Assembly (NCBI GenBank): GCA_041946685.1
Contig: JBHGAV010000019.1
Span: forward strand, 1-63,942
Direction of reading: 5' to 3'
DNA from: JBHGAV01 sp041946685
GTDB taxonomy: Bacteria > Acidobacteriota > Terriglobia > Bryobacterales > Bryobacteraceae
DNA: 63,942 nucleotides
Shown here one piece after another: positions 1 to 8,070 of the stretch. The number at the start of each line of letters is the position of its first letter. Position 1 is the first letter of the stretch. Below the pieces are notes generated by a model. The model did no database searches. It was given only the letters and a program-made list of their open reading frames with translations, and had not been told where the DNA came from. The position numbers and the translations under genes are program-made.

Positions 1-174
1 CTTCACGAATCGGCGTTGATCGAGGACCCGCCTTCCAAGACGAAGTACATGCCCTCCGGAGTGCCGGTCAAGAGCCTGGGCGTTCACGAGCACTGGAACA
101 ATCCGGTGGAGAGGAAGTACTCGCGGAACCTCGGCAAGAATGAAGGCATTGAGCTGATGCAGCTCAAGGCGTAG
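1..174 (+). CDS. DUF362 domain protein, C-terminal fragment
   Basis: The window opens inside a gene read in frame 1; 57 codons remain before the TAG at 172-174. The tail contains LGVHEHWNNPVERKYSRNLG and then GIELMQLK. This resembles the usual C-terminus of exported DUF362 proteins of Solibacter-type bacteria, which I recall ending with a GVHEHWN-like block. DUF362 proteins have no settled enzymatic role and some carry iron-sulfur ligands; none can be seen in this short piece. Two further DUF362 genes occur in the window (11469-12629 and 36413-37633), which makes the assignment more plausible. The start and most of the protein lie outside the window. Confidence 0.55.
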   Translation, partial: LHESALIEDPPSKTKYMPSGVPVKSLGVHEHWNNPVERKYSRNLGKNEGIELMQLKA

Positions 175-352
175 CGGCCGAGGAGAGAGGGACGGACCGA
201 CGTCGAAGAGCCCTGCCAGCTATATGTAGTTCTGACATCGCGCCCTGGCCTGGGCGGCGGCCAACCGGACCAAGATCTTCGAGTGAGACAGGCTCACGGC
301 GGAAGTCGTTGAGCATGTGTGGGAGGTATATCCGGGGCTTGCTTCCTATGAA

Positions 353-370
353 CCGCTGATAGATCAGCGG
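353..370. repeat. Perfect inverted repeat between convergent genes
   Basis: CCGCTGAT at 353-360 and ATCAGCGG at 363-370 are exact reverse complements with a 2-base centre. The repeat lies between the DUF362 stop at 174 and the stop of the minus-strand NmrA gene at 437. It could be a weak hairpin terminator or a protein-binding palindrome. No T-run follows on either strand. The rest of 175-436 shows nothing I recognise. Confidence 0.45.
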
Positions 371-436
371 CTCAGGATGACTTCTGCCTACCTGGCTAGA
401 CCCGTCGGGAACGGACGGGGGCCTTTCAACTTACTG

Positions 437-1390
437 CTATCCGTCCAAAGGGATCCTGCTCTTGTTCTGGGCCAGCCAGGCTTCGAAGGTCAGCAGAGAG
501 GGGTTCAGCGACCGTGAGAACTCCACGCTCCGCGCGTTGCAGAAATCCCATTCAAAATCGCGCTTGAACTGGAACATGTTGCCCAGGTCCTCCGCGCCCG
601 GAAAGCCGAACTTGCGGTACACCTCCGGCGGCACTGAGTTGTAGACGACCTCGCGCCCCAGCGCCTTGGTGAGGGCCGCAGCCATTTGGGATCCGGTCAG
701 GTGCTCCCCGGCAATTCCCACCGTCTTGCCGATCAGGTCTCCATGGCGCTTGAAGATGCCCAGGGCGCACTTGCCGATGTCCTCCGCTGCGATGCCCGGC
801 AACTTCTTGTCGTCCATCGGCATGGTGATCGCCAGCTTGCCGTCCGGCCCCGGCTTCGGACCCATGCCGAAGCGAATGAAGTTCTCCCAGTAGAACGAGG
901 TCAGCAGGAAGGTGGTTGGCAGACCCAGCCGCAGGAAGGCCTGATCCGCCATTCCCTTCGCATCAAAGTGCGGAACCTTGAACTTCCCCATCAAAGTTGG
1001 CATGCGGTTGTCGCTGAGCGGCACCCACTTGCGGGTATCCTCCAGCGTAGACCAGATCACGTGTTTCACCCCGGCGACCTTCGCAGCCTGTGCCATGGCC
1101 GTGGCCTGGGCGACTTCCTTGTCGGGGCTGAAGTGGTCCCAGAAGAAAGTCACGCAGAAGGCCCCGTAAGCGCCTCGGAAGGCCCGCTTCAGACTCTCGA
1201 CGTCATCCACATTCGCCGCTACAACCTCGGCCCCCAGCTTGGCCAGCGCCTTCGCCTTCTCAGAGTTGGCGTCCCTGGTGATCGCCCGTGCGATGAACCC
1301 GCTGCCGGGTTCACTCGCAATGGCTCGAACCAGCCCTCCGCCCTGTGCTCCTGTCGCTCCCACGACCGCAATCACTTTCCTGTCGGGCAT
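437..1390 (-). CDS. NmrA-like NAD(P)-binding protein
   Basis: About 317 residues of the atypical short-chain dehydrogenase (NmrA/HSCARG) type. The N-terminus is a Rossmann strand and dinucleotide loop, VVGATGAQGGGLVRAI, the GxxGxxG form. The following region (VAANVDDVESLKRAF, then AFCVTFFWDHF) is typical of NmrA proteins, which bind NAD(P) as redox sensors or reduce small carbonyl compounds. The Tyr-x-x-x-Lys pair of classical SDRs is not evident, so a sensor or non-classical oxidoreductase role is possible. An in-frame GTG lies two codons upstream, but it overlaps the AGGGG Shine-Dalgarno at 1400-1396, so the ATG at 1390 is preferred. The gene diverges from the acetyltransferase gene. The substrate is unknown. 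Confidence 0.85.
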   Translation of the reverse strand: MPDRKVIAVVGATGAQGGGLVRAIASEPGSGFIARAITRDANSEKAKALAKLGAEVVAANVDDVESLKRAFRGAYGAFCVTFFWDHFSPDKEVAQATAMAQAAKVAGVKHVIWSTLEDTRKWVPLSDNRMPTLMGKFKVPHFDAKGMADQAFLRLGLPTTFLLTSFYWENFIRFGMGPKPGPDGKLAITMPMDDKKLPGIAAEDIGKCALGIFKRHGDLIGKTVGIAGEHLTGSQMAAALTKALGREVVYNSVPPEVYRKFGFPGAEDLGNMFQFKRDFEWDFCNARSVEFSRSLNPSLLTFEAWLAQNKSRIPLDG

Positions 1391-1459
1391 ATACACCCCT
1401 GTTAGATAGATGACGGGTGTGCGGGAGAGGATTCAGCGCCCCGGAGCGGTCACTGAGCT

Positions 1460-1465
1460 TATAAT
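1460..1465 (+). promoter_or_regulatory. Consensus -10 box (TATAAT) just upstream of the GNAT start
   Basis: A perfect TATAAT ends 10 bases before the ATG at 1476. Transcription would begin about 7 bases downstream of the box, so the mRNA would have almost no leader. No convincing -35 hexamer is seen 16-18 bases upstream. The core TTATAA (1459-1464) is itself symmetric, so minus-strand use toward the NmrA gene is conceivable with a long leader. Confidence 0.45.
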
Positions 1466-1475
1466 CTCCGTAGGA

Positions 1476-2444
1476 ATGGCCGCCGCCATTGGATCCCGTG
1501 CGCCCGAAGTCGTGCATCTGCACAAGATCCGCGCCCGCGACCTCGCGCCGTTGCTCGAGGAGGAGATTGCGGAATGGCGCACGCGTCTCTGCTGGGATTT
1601 CCGCCCCTCGGCCGACCTGGTGCGCCGCTATGTCGCCATGCAGTCGCTGGCCGGCTTCGCGCTGGTGGCCGGCGGCGCCGTGGTCGGGTATTCCTACCTC
1701 GTCCATGATCAGGGGAAGGGGCTCATCGGGGACCTTTTCCTGATGTCAGCCGAACGCACGCCGGACAACGAATTGCTCTTGATCGAGGCCTCAGTCTCCG
1801 AGTTGTTCGAGGCAGCCGCCGTGGATCGAGTCGAGTCGCAATTGATGCTGGTGCGGCCGCTCCCGCGTCTTTCGATCCCCTACGAGCGATGGCTCAGGGT
1901 CCACCCGCGGAACTACATGATGGTCGAAACTCGTCGCGTTCTCGGACTGAAACCCGCGCCCGCCGCCCGCACGGCCCAGATCGAAACCTGGAGCTCGCGG
2001 CGGCAGGAAGAAGCTGCCGAGGTGATCGCCGAGGCCTATCAAGGCCACGTGGACGGCCAGGTGAACGACCAGTATCTGTCGCTCGCGGGAGCCCGCCGGT
2101 TCCTGAACAACCTGTTGCAGTACCCCGGCTGTGGCTCCTTCTTCCCACCGGCTTCTCACGTGGCCGTCGACGTGTGGACCGGCCGGGCCTGTGGGATTTC
2201 GCTCGCCAGCATCCTTTCGGAAGGCGTCGGGCATATCACCCAGATCTGCGTGGTGCCCGCGCTCAAAGGAAGGGGCCTGGGATACGAACTGCTCCGCCGG
2301 TCTCTTCTCGCCCTTGCGGAAGCGGGCTGCCACAGCGCCAGCCTGACCGTTACAGCCTCCAACACCAACGCCGTCGGGTTGTATCAGCGCGTGGGTTTCC
2401 ATACTGCCCACGAGTTCTCGGCCCTGGTCTGGGACCGGGCCTGA
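1476..2444 (+). CDS. GNAT family N-acetyltransferase
   Basis: About 322 residues. The C-terminal half holds a clear GNAT acetyl-CoA-binding site: the beta-strand HITQICVVPALKGRGLG with a GRGLG pyrophosphate loop, then SLTVTASNTNAVGLYQRVGF, the usual GNAT end. The N-terminal half (VVGYSYLVHDQGKGLIGDLF) looks like a second, degenerate GNAT fold, so this may be a tandem-GNAT enzyme. Acetyl-CoA-dependent N-acetylation is the family reaction; the substrate cannot be read. The frame is open from an upstream ATG at 1410. I prefer the ATG at 1476 because TAGGA precedes it closely and a TATAAT box ends 10 bases upstream. If translation starts at 1410, that box would lie inside the gene. Confidence 0.8.
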   Translation: MAAAIGSRAPEVVHLHKIRARDLAPLLEEEIAEWRTRLCWDFRPSADLVRRYVAMQSLAGFALVAGGAVVGYSYLVHDQGKGLIGDLFLMSAERTPDNELLLIEASVSELFEAAAVDRVESQLMLVRPLPRLSIPYERWLRVHPRNYMMVETRRVLGLKPAPAARTAQIETWSSRRQEEAAEVIAEAYQGHVDGQVNDQYLSLAGARRFLNNLLQYPGCGSFFPPASHVAVDVWTGRACGISLASILSEGVGHITQICVVPALKGRGLGYELLRRSLLALAEAGCHSASLTVTASNTNAVGLYQRVGFHTAHEFSALVWDRA

Positions 2445-2464
2445 TACCCACCCGCGCAGGCGGC

Positions 2465-3937
2465 TCAGGCCACTATGTACAGCGTGTTGCCCCGGCGGTT
2501 CACCAATAGCAGCGGGTCCTGCCCCGCGTTCTGAACCGCCCGCTGGAAGTCCGCAACATTCTGTACCGGCTTGCGGTTCACCTCCTGGATCACGTCGCCT
2601 TCCTGCAAGCCCGAAGATGCCGCGCCGCTCGAAGGACTGATGTCGGTTACAACCACGCCGCTGGTGTTGGCCGGCAGGCCGAGTTGGCGCGCGGTCTGTG
2701 CGGTCACGTTCTCCACGGATACTCCATCCAGCGCGCCGCCCGAGCCCGCCTCGCCGGCCTTAGCCCTCTCCTCCCGCGCGGGTTCGAGCTCCGCCAGTTT
2801 TGCCGTCGTCTCGCGCGTGGCCCCGCCCCGCAGTAGCTTGAGGCTTACCGTCGAGCCGGGCTGCATCATCGAGATACTCATCCTTAGTTGGTTGCTGTCC
2901 GGAACCGCCTTGCCGTTGAGTTCCAGGATAATGTCACCCTTCTCGATGCCGGCCTTCTGAGCCGGGCTCCCGGGTCTCACGTCGCCTACCAACGCCCCCT
3001 GCTGTTGTGTTGCACCGAAGGCCTTGGCGAGAGCCGGGGTAACGTCCTGTGGAATGATCCCCAGGTACGCCCGAGTGACTCTGCCATTCTTGAGAATCTG
3101 CTCGGTGACCGTGCGAGCCAGGTTTGCAGGTACTGCAAAGCCGATGCCCTGGTTCCCGCCGGAGCCGTGCGACAGGATCGCCGTGTTTATGCCGATCAGC
3201 TCGCCGCGGTCGTTGACCAGCGCGCCGCCCGAGTTGCCGGGGTTGATCGGCGCGTCGGTCTGGATGAAATCCTCGTAATCCTCGATTCCAAGACCACCCC
3301 GGCTGGTGGCGCTGACGATGCCCATCGTCACCGTTTGCCCCACGCCGAAGGGGTTGCCGATCGCCAGTACATAGTCGCCGACCTGGACCTTGGAGGAGTC
3401 CCCAATCGTAATGCAAGGCAGGCTGCCTGCGTCGACCTTGAGCACTGCGATGTCTGTCTTGGCGTCTCTGCCGACCACGCGGGCCTTGAACTCGCGCTTG
3501 TCGGCGAGCGTCACATGAACATCGGACGCTCCATCCACGACATGGCTATTCGTGAGTATGTAGCCCTCCGGACTGACAATCACGCCCGAACCCACGCCCT
3601 CCTCGCGGCGTTCCTCGGGAACGTTCATTCCACCTCCAAACTGGTCCCCGAAGAACTGGCGGAACAGCGGGTCCATCTGGCCCTGGAACCCCGCCGGAAT
3701 CTTCGTTACCCGTGACGAAGACACCTTTACCACCGCGGGAAGCGCCTGCTTCACCACCGGGGCGAAACCGCTCCGGCTCGGCCCCTCATTTGGATCCGCT
3801 AACTTGAATGTTGCAGCCGGCGTCACACTCGATGCCGCTATGCCCGCGCGGACTGCCCCGGCCACTCCAATGGCCAGCGTAAACGCCAAACCCAGAGCCA
3901 GTGCTCTGGGGCGCTTCCAGGAGCTCCTCTTCTTCAT
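2465..3937 (-). CDS. HtrA/DegP-like periplasmic serine protease with two PDZ domains
   Basis: A 490-residue S1C protease of full family length. An N-terminal basic stretch with a hydrophobic segment (about residues 11-32) serves as signal peptide or anchor. The catalytic triad is His132 (TNSHVVDG), Asp162 (KTDIAVLKV) and Ser236 (NPGNSGGAL). PDZ1 starts near AYLGIIPQDV and PDZ2 near LGLPANTSGVVV. HtrA proteases degrade or refold damaged envelope proteins under stress. GGAGGG lies 3 bases before the ATG at 3937. The gene follows the permease gene by 33 bases on the same strand, so it may be the last gene of the envelope/efflux transcript. Which Deg paralog it is (DegP, DegQ or MucD-like) cannot be settled from the sequence alone. 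Confidence 0.95.
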   Translation of the reverse strand: MKKRSSWKRPRALALGLAFTLAIGVAGAVRAGIAASSVTPAATFKLADPNEGPSRSGFAPVVKQALPAVVKVSSSRVTKIPAGFQGQMDPLFRQFFGDQFGGGMNVPEERREEGVGSGVIVSPEGYILTNSHVVDGASDVHVTLADKREFKARVVGRDAKTDIAVLKVDAGSLPCITIGDSSKVQVGDYVLAIGNPFGVGQTVTMGIVSATSRGGLGIEDYEDFIQTDAPINPGNSGGALVNDRGELIGINTAILSHGSGGNQGIGFAVPANLARTVTEQILKNGRVTRAYLGIIPQDVTPALAKAFGATQQQGALVGDVRPGSPAQKAGIEKGDIILELNGKAVPDSNQLRMSISMMQPGSTVSLKLLRGGATRETTAKLAELEPAREERAKAGEAGSGGALDGVSVENVTAQTARQLGLPANTSGVVVTDISPSSGAASSGLQEGDVIQEVNRKPVQNVADFQRAVQNAGQDPLLLVNRRGNTLYIVA

Positions 3938-3970
3938 ACGCCCTCCTCTTCGTGGATTGATGTATTGCAG

Positions 3971-5203
3971 CTAGTCATACCGAAGAGCCTCGGTAGGGCT
4001 CAGCAGCGCCGCCTTGCGGGCGGGATAGTAGCCAAAGGAGACTCCGACCAGCGCCGAGAACGCGAACGCCAGCATGACCGAAGTCGGGCTGATAAGCGTG
4101 GACCAGCCCGCCAGCAGGCTGATCGTCGCGCTGGCGCCGGCCCCCAGGAGGATCCCCACGATTCCGCCCAGCGCCGACAGCGTCATTGCCTCCACCAGGA
4201 ACTGGGTAAGAACGTCTCGCTTGCGCGCCCCTAAGGCCACCCGCAGTCCGATCTCTCGCGTTCGCTCGGTGACCGACACCAGCATGATGTTCATGATTCC
4301 GATCCCCCCTACGATCAGCGACACCGACGCAATCGCGCCCAGAAGCAGCGACATCACCCGGGCCGAGCTTTCCTGGGCGTCGAACACCTCGGATAGATTC
4401 CGGATGGTGAAATCGTCCTCCTGGTTCTGCTGCAAGCGGTGCCGTTGCCTGAGGAGCAGCTCCATTTGTTGCTGCGCCTTGTCCATTAGGCCCGGCGCGG
4501 CTGCCTGCACCATGATGCTGCCCACCGCGCGCGCGTTGGCGCGGCTGGCGCCGACGATGCTGCGTTTGGCCGTGGAGATCGGAATCAATATCACGTCATC
4601 CTGGTCCTGTCCCCCGGGCGACTGCCCCTTGCGAGACAGTACGCCGGCCACCGTGAACGGCACATTCTTGATCCGGATGATCTGATCGATCGGCTCGCCG
4701 CCACCCATCAGGTTGTCCACGACTGTCTGGCCAACCAGAGCCACCTTGGCAGCGGAGTCCACGTCCTGGTCGGTGAACGGCCGCCCCGCGCTGAGCGCCA
4801 CGTCTCGGATGGCCAGATACTCAGGCGTCGTGCCCAGGACCGAAGTGGCCCAGTTGCTATTCCCGTACATCACTTGGGCGCCGCCCCGTACCACCGGAGC
4901 CGCCGCCGATACCGCCGGGCACTCGGCCCCGACCGCCTTGGCATCATCTTCGGTCAGGGTCATGCTCGCCCCGCTTCCGAGCCGCATCCCTCCGGTCGTG
5001 AGGCTGCCGGGGAGGACCATGATGATGTTACTGCCGATGCTCTGAATCTGAGCCTGAATTCTGGCCGTGGCCCCGCTGCCGACGGCGACCATGGCGATCA
5101 CCGCCGCCACGCCGATGACGATTCCCAACATCGTCAGCGCGGACCGTAGCCGGTTGACCCGAAGTGCGCTAATCGCAATGCGGATGCTTGCCATGAGCGG
5201 CAT
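3971..5203 (-). CDS. MacB-like ABC transporter permease, no ATPase domain
   Basis: A 410-residue MacB_PCD/FtsX permease. A transmembrane helix near the N-terminus (LTMLGIVIGVAAVIAMVAVG) is followed by a periplasmic domain of roughly 200 residues. Three C-terminal helices then carry GIGIMNIMLVSVTERTREIG, the signature of MacB-type permeases. Family members export macrolides, peptides or lipoproteins and work with a MacA adaptor and an ATPase, either fused at the N-terminus or encoded next door. Here there is no ATPase domain in the protein, and only 23 bases separate it from the adaptor gene upstream. A second in-frame ATG at 5194 is possible. The missing ATPase is the odd point; it must be supplied elsewhere or the gene has lost it. 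Confidence 0.92.
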   Translation of the reverse strand: MPLMASIRIAISALRVNRLRSALTMLGIVIGVAAVIAMVAVGSGATARIQAQIQSIGSNIIMVLPGSLTTGGMRLGSGASMTLTEDDAKAVGAECPAVSAAAPVVRGGAQVMYGNSNWATSVLGTTPEYLAIRDVALSAGRPFTDQDVDSAAKVALVGQTVVDNLMGGGEPIDQIIRIKNVPFTVAGVLSRKGQSPGGQDQDDVILIPISTAKRSIVGASRANARAVGSIMVQAAAPGLMDKAQQQMELLLRQRHRLQQNQEDDFTIRNLSEVFDAQESSARVMSLLLGAIASVSLIVGGIGIMNIMLVSVTERTREIGLRVALGARKRDVLTQFLVEAMTLSALGGIVGILLGAGASATISLLAGWSTLISPTSVMLAFAFSALVGVSFGYYPARKAALLSPTEALRYD

Positions 5204-5226
5204 GTTTCCACCGGCTCCTTTCTCCG

Positions 5227-6636
5227 TCAGAACCCCATGCCACGCCGGCCGCCCGGGCCACCGGGAGAGACCGGCGCCGCTGCCGCCTTGCCGGTCTCCG
5301 CCACGATGACCCGATCACCCGGCTTGAGGGCGCCGTTGGTGATCTCCGCATAAACACCGTCGCTCAGACCCGTTTGAACCACCACGGGCTGCGGCTTGTC
5401 GTTGTTTCCAAGGACCCATAACGTGGACGCGTTCGCCGGCCCGCGCACCCTGCCGCCCCTGCCCGGGAAGGCGGTATTGCCTCCCGCCTGGGCGGTCTGC
5501 GAGGGCGCCTCCGCCGGACGAAACCGCAGGGCCGCGTTGGGCGCGCGCAGCACGTCCCGGTGTCGGTCCACCAGGATCCTCACGTTCGCGGTCATCCCTG
5601 GAAACAACTTGAGATCAGTGTTGGCGACGCCGATCACTACGTCGTAGGTGACGACGTTTTGCACGTTAATCGGCGCCTGGCGAATCTGAGTAACCTGGCC
5701 GCGAAACACCTCGCCCGGATACGCGTCCACGGTGAACGTCGCCTGCTGCCCCACGCGCACGCGTCCCACGTCCGCCTCGCTGACGTTCGTGTCCACCTGC
5801 ATCTTGGTAAGGTCCTGGGCGATCTCGAACAGCGTCGGCGCCTGAAGGCTCGCTGCCACGGTCTGCCCCACATCCACGTGCCGCGCCACCACGATCCCGT
5901 CTACGGGCGCCGTGATGTAAGTGTGGCTGAGGTCCAACTGCGCCTGCTCAAGCGCCGCCGTGGCCTGCTTGACTTGTGCCTCTGCCGTGGCGAGTTGCGT
6001 CTTGGCGACCTCGACGTCCGCCTCGGCCGAACGGACCTTCTGCTGCGCCGCGGTTTGCTGGGCTATCGCCGCCTGCTCCAAGGCCACTGCGGTATCGTAA
6101 TTGGCCTGCGCCGTGTCTTTGTCCTGGTCCGAGATCACCCCGCTCTTCAGCAGCAAGACCGCCCGGTCCAGCTTGGTCTTCGCGTCCTGTACGCCGACCT
6201 TGCTCTTGAGAACCGAGGCCGCGGCGTCCGCCACCCCGGCCTTGGTGCTGGCCAACTCGGCTTGCGCTCTCTCGACCACGGCATGCGCGTTAACCACCGC
6301 AGCCTTGGCCACCTCCAGGCTCGCAGTGGCCTGGATGACACGCGCCTGGAACACTTGCGGATCAATGCGCGCCACCAGTTGTCCTTTCTTGACGCGCGTG
6401 TTATAGTCTGCCTTGAGTTCCAGGATGTTCCCGGAGACCTGCGTCCCCACCTGTACCGTAACTACTGCGTTGGGCGTTCCCGTGGCGGATACAGTGGAGG
6501 CGATGTCGCCTTTGTCCACCAAGACCGTTCGGTATTGGGTGTCACCGTGGCCCCGCAGGATGGACCAACTGCCGGCGACCGCGAGTGCGGCCACTGTGGC
6601 TGCTACCGTGAAGACCCTTTTTTTCGGCGCCCTCAT
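5227..6636 (-). CDS. MacA/HlyD-type periplasmic adaptor (membrane fusion protein)
   Basis: A 469-residue adaptor with one N-terminal transmembrane or signal segment (VFTVAATVAALAVAGSWSIL). A split lipoyl domain starts near VVTVQVGTQVSGNI and closes at TYITAPVDGIVVARHVDVGQ. Between the halves lies a long alpha-helical hairpin rich in Ala, Lys and Glu (about residues 110-230). A beta-barrel (TFTVDAYPGEVF) and a C-terminal membrane-proximal region with a Gly/Arg-rich tail follow. Adaptors of this class link an inner-membrane pump to a TolC-like outer-membrane channel. GGAGG lies 7 bases before the ATG at 6636. It heads the adaptor-permease-HtrA run on the minus strand; no outer-membrane partner is encoded here. 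Confidence 0.93.
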   Translation of the reverse strand: MRAPKKRVFTVAATVAALAVAGSWSILRGHGDTQYRTVLVDKGDIASTVSATGTPNAVVTVQVGTQVSGNILELKADYNTRVKKGQLVARIDPQVFQARVIQATASLEVAKAAVVNAHAVVERAQAELASTKAGVADAAASVLKSKVGVQDAKTKLDRAVLLLKSGVISDQDKDTAQANYDTAVALEQAAIAQQTAAQQKVRSAEADVEVAKTQLATAEAQVKQATAALEQAQLDLSHTYITAPVDGIVVARHVDVGQTVAASLQAPTLFEIAQDLTKMQVDTNVSEADVGRVRVGQQATFTVDAYPGEVFRGQVTQIRQAPINVQNVVTYDVVIGVANTDLKLFPGMTANVRILVDRHRDVLRAPNAALRFRPAEAPSQTAQAGGNTAFPGRGGRVRGPANASTLWVLGNNDKPQPVVVQTGLSDGVYAEITNGALKPGDRVIVAETGKAAAAPVSPGGPGGRRGMGF

Positions 6637-6807
6637 TTCAGTGCCTCCACTTACAGCGATGGGGCCTGAGGGCTTTTCGTTAGCGGGTTTACAAACTCTT
6701 TACCGATATCTGGAAGGCCGCAGGCAAGCGGTCCGCAAAACCCACTCATGCAGGCGGCGGCCACGGCCGTGGGATGCCGAAGAGGCGCCGCACGCGGCGG
6801 CGCCTCA

Positions 6808-7110
6808 CTACCGCCAGTACCCTTCGACCCACACGTAGCCGCCATGCCGGTGTGCCCTGTATCCCGGCACCCACACCATGCCGGGGCGAGGTGGCCTGAC
6901 CCAGCGCCCTTCCACCCACCGGTAGCCGTGTCCGGTCCAACGCCGGTAGCCGGGGATCCACACCATCCCCGCATGGGGCCCGCGCACCATCGCTCCTGGT
7001 GGCGGGGGAGGGGGAGGCGGCGGGCCGTAGCGGGCGTAGCCTCGAACCGCACATCCGACCGTTGTGGTGAGCGCCGCAGCGAGAACTCCGATTCCGATTA
7101 GCCTTTTCAT
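6808..7110 (-). CDS. YXWGXW-repeat lipoprotein
   Basis: A 100-residue small envelope protein. An N-terminal signal ends in TTTVGC, consistent with a lipobox-like cleavage site and a lipidated Cys. A nine-proline run follows, then repeats of the type MVWIPGYRRWTGHGYRWVEGRW and MVWVPGYRAHRHGGYVWVEGYW (each shown as separate short motifs PGYR, WVEGRW, WVEGYW). These are typical of the YXWGXW/WXXGXW repeat family, which has no assigned biochemical role. GGAGG sits 6 bases before the ATG at 7110; an upstream in-frame TTG overlaps that site and is rejected. It is transcribed in the same direction as the MacA-like gene, 171 bases upstream of it, and could belong to the same envelope regulon. Confidence 0.85.
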   Translation of the reverse strand: MKRLIGIGVLAAALTTTVGCAVRGYARYGPPPPPPPPPGAMVRGPHAGMVWIPGYRRWTGHGYRWVEGRWVRPPRPGMVWVPGYRAHRHGGYVWVEGYWR

Positions 7111-7320
7111 TGCCAACCTCCTTTCGCTACCGACATGTGCACCTTTCCGGCCAGACGCGAATTCGTTGAAGCAGAAGGTGTTACGTGGTCAGGCGCAGCC
7201 CGCGGCCCTGGCTCAAAAGCACCGCGCCGCTGCTATTCGGCCGCTCCAACAGCTTGGCGGTACAATTGTCGGTAGATCTGGGCCTGTAAGGCGTTACTCT
7301 TGTCACACCGGAGGGGAACT

Positions 7321-8070
7321 TTGGTCAGTACAACGGAAATTGCGCCTGATGTCTTTCGTGTCTCGATCTTTGTGTCCGAGATCAACCTGGAGTTCAGTCA
7401 TTTCCTGGTGCGGGACGACGAGCCGCTGCTCTTCCATGCCGGCCTGCGAAGCATGTTTCCGGTCCTGCGCGAGCAGGTCTCGCGCCTGATTGATGTTTCA
7501 AAGCTAAGGCATGTCTCGTTCAGTCACTTCGAATCCGACGAATGCGGAGCGCTCAACGATTGGCTGGCGCTGGCCCCGCAGGCCCAGCCGGTTTGCGGCC
7601 TTGTCGGCGCGCTGGTGAGCGTCAACGACTTCTCGGCTCGGCCCGCCCGCGTGCTGGCGGCCGACGATGTTCTTCCCGCGGGCCGGCGCCGCTTCCGGTT
7701 TGTTCCTACGCCCCACGTCCCGCACGGCTGGGATGCGGGCGTGCTCTTCGAGGAGTCCGGGCGAATTCTGTTCTGCTCGGATCTGTTCCATCAATGGGGA
7801 CACAGGGAGCCGTCGACCTCGGGCAGTATCATCGAAAGAAGCCGGGACGCGCTTTTAGAGAGCGAGGCCGGTCCGTTTGCGGGCTATGTACCCTATACGC
7901 ACAACACCGGCCGCGTGCTTGAGTCTCTATCGCAACTCAAGCCCCAGACTCTCGCGGTGATGCACGGCTCGACTTACTACGGCGACGGAGAACGGGCCCT
8001 TCGGGAACTTGCCGTTGTCATGCGCGAGGTGCTCGGCCCCAGATCTCAGGGAAGCTACGGGCGGCCGTAG
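7321..8070 (+). CDS. Flavodiiron-type MBL-fold protein lacking a flavodoxin domain
   Basis: About 249 residues, a metallo-beta-lactamase fold. The ligands match the diiron pattern of oxygen/NO reductases rather than Zn hydrolases: HFESDE (H-x-E-x-D), then the His of PTPHVPHGWD, the Asp of LFCSDLF and the His of AVMHGSTY. Flavodiiron proteins carry a C-terminal flavodoxin domain; this protein ends after the MBL domain, so electrons would have to come from a separate partner if it is redox-active. Function as an O2/NO-scavenging or sensor protein is inference. The start is taken as TTG at 7321 because GGAGGGG ends 4 bases upstream; a TTG at 7300 is the alternative. Its 3' end overlaps the convergent gene by 16 bases. 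Confidence 0.8.
   Translation: MVSTTEIAPDVFRVSIFVSEINLEFSHFLVRDDEPLLFHAGLRSMFPVLREQVSRLIDVSKLRHVSFSHFESDECGALNDWLALAPQAQPVCGLVGALVSVNDFSARPARVLAADDVLPAGRRRFRFVPTPHVPHGWDAGVLFEESGRILFCSDLFHQWGHREPSTSGSIIERSRDALLESEAGPFAGYVPYTHNTGRVLESLSQLKPQTLAVMHGSTYYGDGERALRELAVVMREVLGPRSQGSYGRP

Noticed and set aside
5560..6669. 369-codon plus-strand frame opposite the MacA-like gene
   Set aside because: A His/Arg/Leu-rich mirror product without domains.
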